NCBI GenBank assembly: GCA_018816765.1
Contig: JAHIUX010000087.1
Span: 1 to 64,000 of the forward strand
DNA from: Bacteroidota bacterium
Lineage (GTDB): Bacteria > Bacteroidota > Bacteroidia > Bacteroidales > F082
Length of the DNA: 64,000 nt
Reading direction: 5' to 3'
Below are positions 61,682 through 64,000 of the stretch, piece after piece. The position numbers and the translations under genes were made by a program. A model generated the notes under the pieces. That model saw only the letters and a list, made by a program, of their open reading frames with translations, had not been told where the DNA came from and searched no databases. Numbering within the stretch: the stretch's first letter is position 1; each line of letters begins with the position of its first letter.

Positions 61682-64000
61682 ATGCATAAACATACGCTAC
61701 TGACCTTACTTACCTTTTCGCTGCTTGTCGGGTCGCTTCGTGCACAACCTGACACTTCAACCTACTTTCAGGGATACACTGAAGCTGTCAGCGGTACACG
61801 TTTCACCTACCACTCACCTTTCAGCGATGCCAGTCTGTCGCTTTTGCTACGTGGGCAGGAAAGTTTTGAACCCATCAGCTGGAAAACGGAAATTGTTCCG
61901 CTTTCATACCAGGCCTCGGAAGCCACCTTCATCTGGCTATTTGCCATGGATGTTACCGCTGATCCGGTACAGTTTCAATTATGTGTTAACGATATCCCAA
62001 TCATTGATTTCAGTAGCTCAACGATAAGCGAAAAGGGCAGGCGCATCGTTGCAGGACGCGAAGGAGCTGAGCTGTGCCTGGATGTGACGATGCTTGATAA
62101 ATATGCTGACCAAATGGGTTTTGCAATACTGAGGCTGCCCATCGACTTGCTGCATAAAGGCCAACCAAACCTGATCACTGTTTCCACACAAACCGCCAAC
62201 AACAATGCCTGGTTGATGACTTATAAAACCCGGGTGGAAGAATCGGTTGACATCTATCAGCATATGGTTGTGGTGAAAGATAAGGACCGCCTGCTGCACG
62301 CTGTGAGCATTGATTTTATCCATATCGGCCCGGAAACAGATGCAGAAGTGCGAATTGGTGAAATCAGCGCCCAAACAAGGCTTAAGTCCGGTTTTAATAA
62401 ACTGGAAATGAATGTGCCCATGGTTAAGGAGCCAACAACTTATGAAGCACAAATCAGGGTAGGTGATAAGGAACCCATTGTACGCGGCTTCACCATGAAA
62501 CCTGTCAGGGAATGGGAAATATACCTTGTTCAGCACACGCATACCGACATTGGCTACACCCGCCCTCAAACGGAGATTCTGCCCGAACACCTGCGGTATA
62601 TCGACGATGCCCTAGATTTTTGCGACCTGACCGACCACTTTCCTGATGAGGCTAAATTTCGCTGGACCTGTGAAACTTCATGGTCGGTGAGGGAATACCT
62701 CAGGTGCCGGCCAAAGGCCCAGACAGCGCGCTTGCTCAGGCGCATTGCCGAAGGCAGGATTGAAGTCACGGCCATGTTTCTGAATTATAGTGAAATAGTT
62801 GATGAACAAGCGCTTGCTGCACAAACGGCTTATCTGGCTGAACTGGATAATTATGGGATAAAGCCTGTGACAGCCATGCAAAACGATGTGAATGGCATCG
62901 GATGGTGCCTGGTCGACTATTTTAACAGCTGTGGGGTGAAATACCTCAATATGGGTCTGCATGCCCACCGCGCACAGAAACCATTCGACAAACCAACTGC
63001 TTTCTGGTGGCTTTCACCCTCAGGCAACAGGATACTGGCCTACCGCGGCGAGCACTATCAGCACGCAAACGAACTGGGTCTGACAAGCGGACAGGCCGAT
63101 GTGATCAGAACAAAGTTGTCGCGTTACCTGACTATGCTCGAGGAGAATGGATATTCTTTTAACAGGGTGGCACTGCAATATTCGGGTTACATCACCGACA
63201 ATGCGCCGCCATCGGCCAAAGCATGCGAGCTGATCAGGGACTGGAACGAAAAATATGCCTGGCCCCGCCTGCGCTCGGCTGTTGCAAGTGAGTTTCCGGA
63301 GTATCTTGAAAAAAACCATGCTAAAGCGCTCGACGAGCTTCAGGTAGCCTGGCCCGACTGGTGGTCAGATGGAGTTGCCTCTGCTGCCAACGAAACTGCC
63401 CTTGTCCGGAAAACCCAGTATGAGATCACGGCCATCAATGCCATACTGTCTATGGTTAAAATGAGTGGATTGGAAATGCCCCTAAATTATCGGAGCGATT
63501 CGGAAGAAATCTATGACAAGCTGCTGTTTTATGATGAGCATACCTACGGCTCGGCCGAAAGCGTCACTGATCCCCTGACACAAAATTCTATCGATCAGTG
63601 GTCAATGAAGTCGGCTTACGCATGGGAGGCAAGTAAACGGACGCAGGCACTTGCCGAAAAAACCATGGCATTTATTGAGCCGGGCCTGGTGAGCGGCAAC
63701 AAACCTGTTATTGCGGTATTCAACACATTAAACTGGCAACGTTCGGGAATGGTGCAGTTGTTTCTGCGTTTTGAGGCAGTGCCAGAAGGGGTGCCTTTTA
63801 CGGTTACCGATGCCAATGGCAAGGAGGTGGCCTGCGTGCGGTATGAGCGCCGGCAGGAAGGAATATACTATGGCCTTTGGGTCGACAGTATTCCGGCAAT
63901 GGGCTATAAAACGCTGATGGTGAATATTGGCAAAACGCCTGCAGAACCCTTAAGCAATGAGCAGCAATTGCTCGAAAACCAGTATTACCGCCTGACCGTG
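61682..64000 (+). CDS. GH38 alpha-mannosidase-like protein (5' part, runs off the window)
   Basis: From ATG 61682 the frame is open to the window edge for 773 codons without a stop. It starts with a signal peptide (LLTLLTFSLLVGSLRAQ). The GH38 hallmarks are HTHTDIGYT near residue 285 (metal-binding His and Asp), TAMQNDVNGIGW near 400 with the likely nucleophile Asp, and a downstream helical and beta-sandwich region. An N-terminal extra 250-residue beta-rich part precedes the catalytic domain. The enzyme would hydrolyse alpha-mannosides or related sugars in the periplasm or at the surface. The C-terminus, including any sorting tail, is outside the window. Confidence 0.88.
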   Translation, partial: MHKHTLLTLLTFSLLVGSLRAQPDTSTYFQGYTEAVSGTRFTYHSPFSDASLSLLLRGQESFEPISWKTEIVPLSYQASEATFIWLFAMDVTADPVQFQLCVNDIPIIDFSSSTISEKGRRIVAGREGAELCLDVTMLDKYADQMGFAILRLPIDLLHKGQPNLITVSTQTANNNAWLMTYKTRVEESVDIYQHMVVVKDKDRLLHAVSIDFIHIGPETDAEVRIGEISAQTRLKSGFNKLEMNVPMVKEPTTYEAQIRVGDKEPIVRGFTMKPVREWEIYLVQHTHTDIGYTRPQTEILPEHLRYIDDALDFCDLTDHFPDEAKFRWTCETSWSVREYLRCRPKAQTARLLRRIAEGRIEVTAMFLNYSEIVDEQALAAQTAYLAELDNYGIKPVTAMQNDVNGIGWCLVDYFNSCGVKYLNMGLHAHRAQKPFDKPTAFWWLSPSGNRILAYRGEHYQHANELGLTSGQADVIRTKLSRYLTMLEENGYSFNRVALQYSGYITDNAPPSAKACELIRDWNEKYAWPRLRSAVASEFPEYLEKNHAKALDELQVAWPDWWSDGVASAANETALVRKTQYEITAINAILSMVKMSGLEMPLNYRSDSEEIYDKLLFYDEHTYGSAESVTDPLTQNSIDQWSMKSAYAWEASKRTQALAEKTMAFIEPGLVSGNKPVIAVFNTLNWQRSGMVQLFLRFEAVPEGVPFTVTDANGKEVACVRYERRQEGIYYGLWVDSIPAMGYKTLMVNIGKTPAEPLSNEQQLLENQYYRLTV

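Noticed and set aside
61725-62027. 100-residue plus-strand frame at the start of the GH38 gene
   Set aside because: It is out of frame with the long open frame from 61682 that carries the signal peptide and GH38 motifs.

Overview
The window comes from a member of the Bacteroidota. Evidence: the PorQ subunit of the type IX secretion system (T9SS) is present. At least three secreted proteins end in T9SS-type sorting tails. Many genes are preceded by the TAnnTTTG -7 element of the Bacteroidota sigma factor. Clade-typical genes also occur: an unusually long NusB, a PUR-family DUF3276 protein, and a DUF5683 gene between parB and dapB. The bulk is moderately GC-rich and densely coding. I saw no rRNA, tRNA or CRISPR array.

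Layout. 1-2263: end of a truncated gene, an esterase-like lipoprotein, a DUF2892 membrane protein and a Crp/Fnr regulator. 2274-9435: a cell-surface glycan locus with a flippase, a formyltransferase/beta-propeller protein, an asparagine-synthetase-like protein lacking its glutaminase cysteine, and a GT2 fused to a WcaJ-like membrane region. 9546-18161: housekeeping and envelope genes (nusB, a T9SS-exported glycosidase-like protein, aconitase, a secreted protein of unknown role, a serine hydrolase, OsmC).

18.2-30.9 kb is an accessory defence island, all on the minus strand. Its right part is clearly more AT-rich. It holds a transposase remnant, a hipBA toxin-antitoxin pair bracketed by a 57-bp direct repeat that looks like an IS end, and a type I restriction-modification operon. 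That operon has the order hsdR-hsdS-DUF4062-AlbA_2 ATPase-hsdM, so two non-canonical genes sit inside it. Upstream lies a coupled ParB-like/DNA adenine methylase pair whose 3' end runs into a 128-bp attC-like palindrome.

31.1-47.0 kb returns to core functions: a DUF1028 protein, a DUF2807 lipoprotein, porQ, recF, dciA, a Dph6-like ATPase, a zinc metallopeptidase, an FAH-family protein, a DnaQ-like exonuclease, a 2-oxoacid dehydrogenase E2, DUF3276, parA-parB-DUF5683-dapB and a T9SS beta-propeller protein.

47.1-64.0 kb: an acetyltransferase-like protein, an MBL-fold protein and a 10.7-kb signalling operon. The operon encodes a PocR/PAS sensor with no kinase, a 1495-residue hybrid kinase, a TonB-dependent receptor, a YfiR-like periplasmic protein, a HAMP histidine kinase and a single-domain response regulator. 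A polytopic membrane protein, a Dabb protein and the first 773 codons of a GH38 alpha-mannosidase-like protein follow.

The best candidates for an undescribed system are the two accessory genes inside the hsd operon, the ParB-like/methylase pair with its palindrome, and the receptor-YfiR-kinase signalling operon. All functional calls rest on motifs read by eye; no database search was run.
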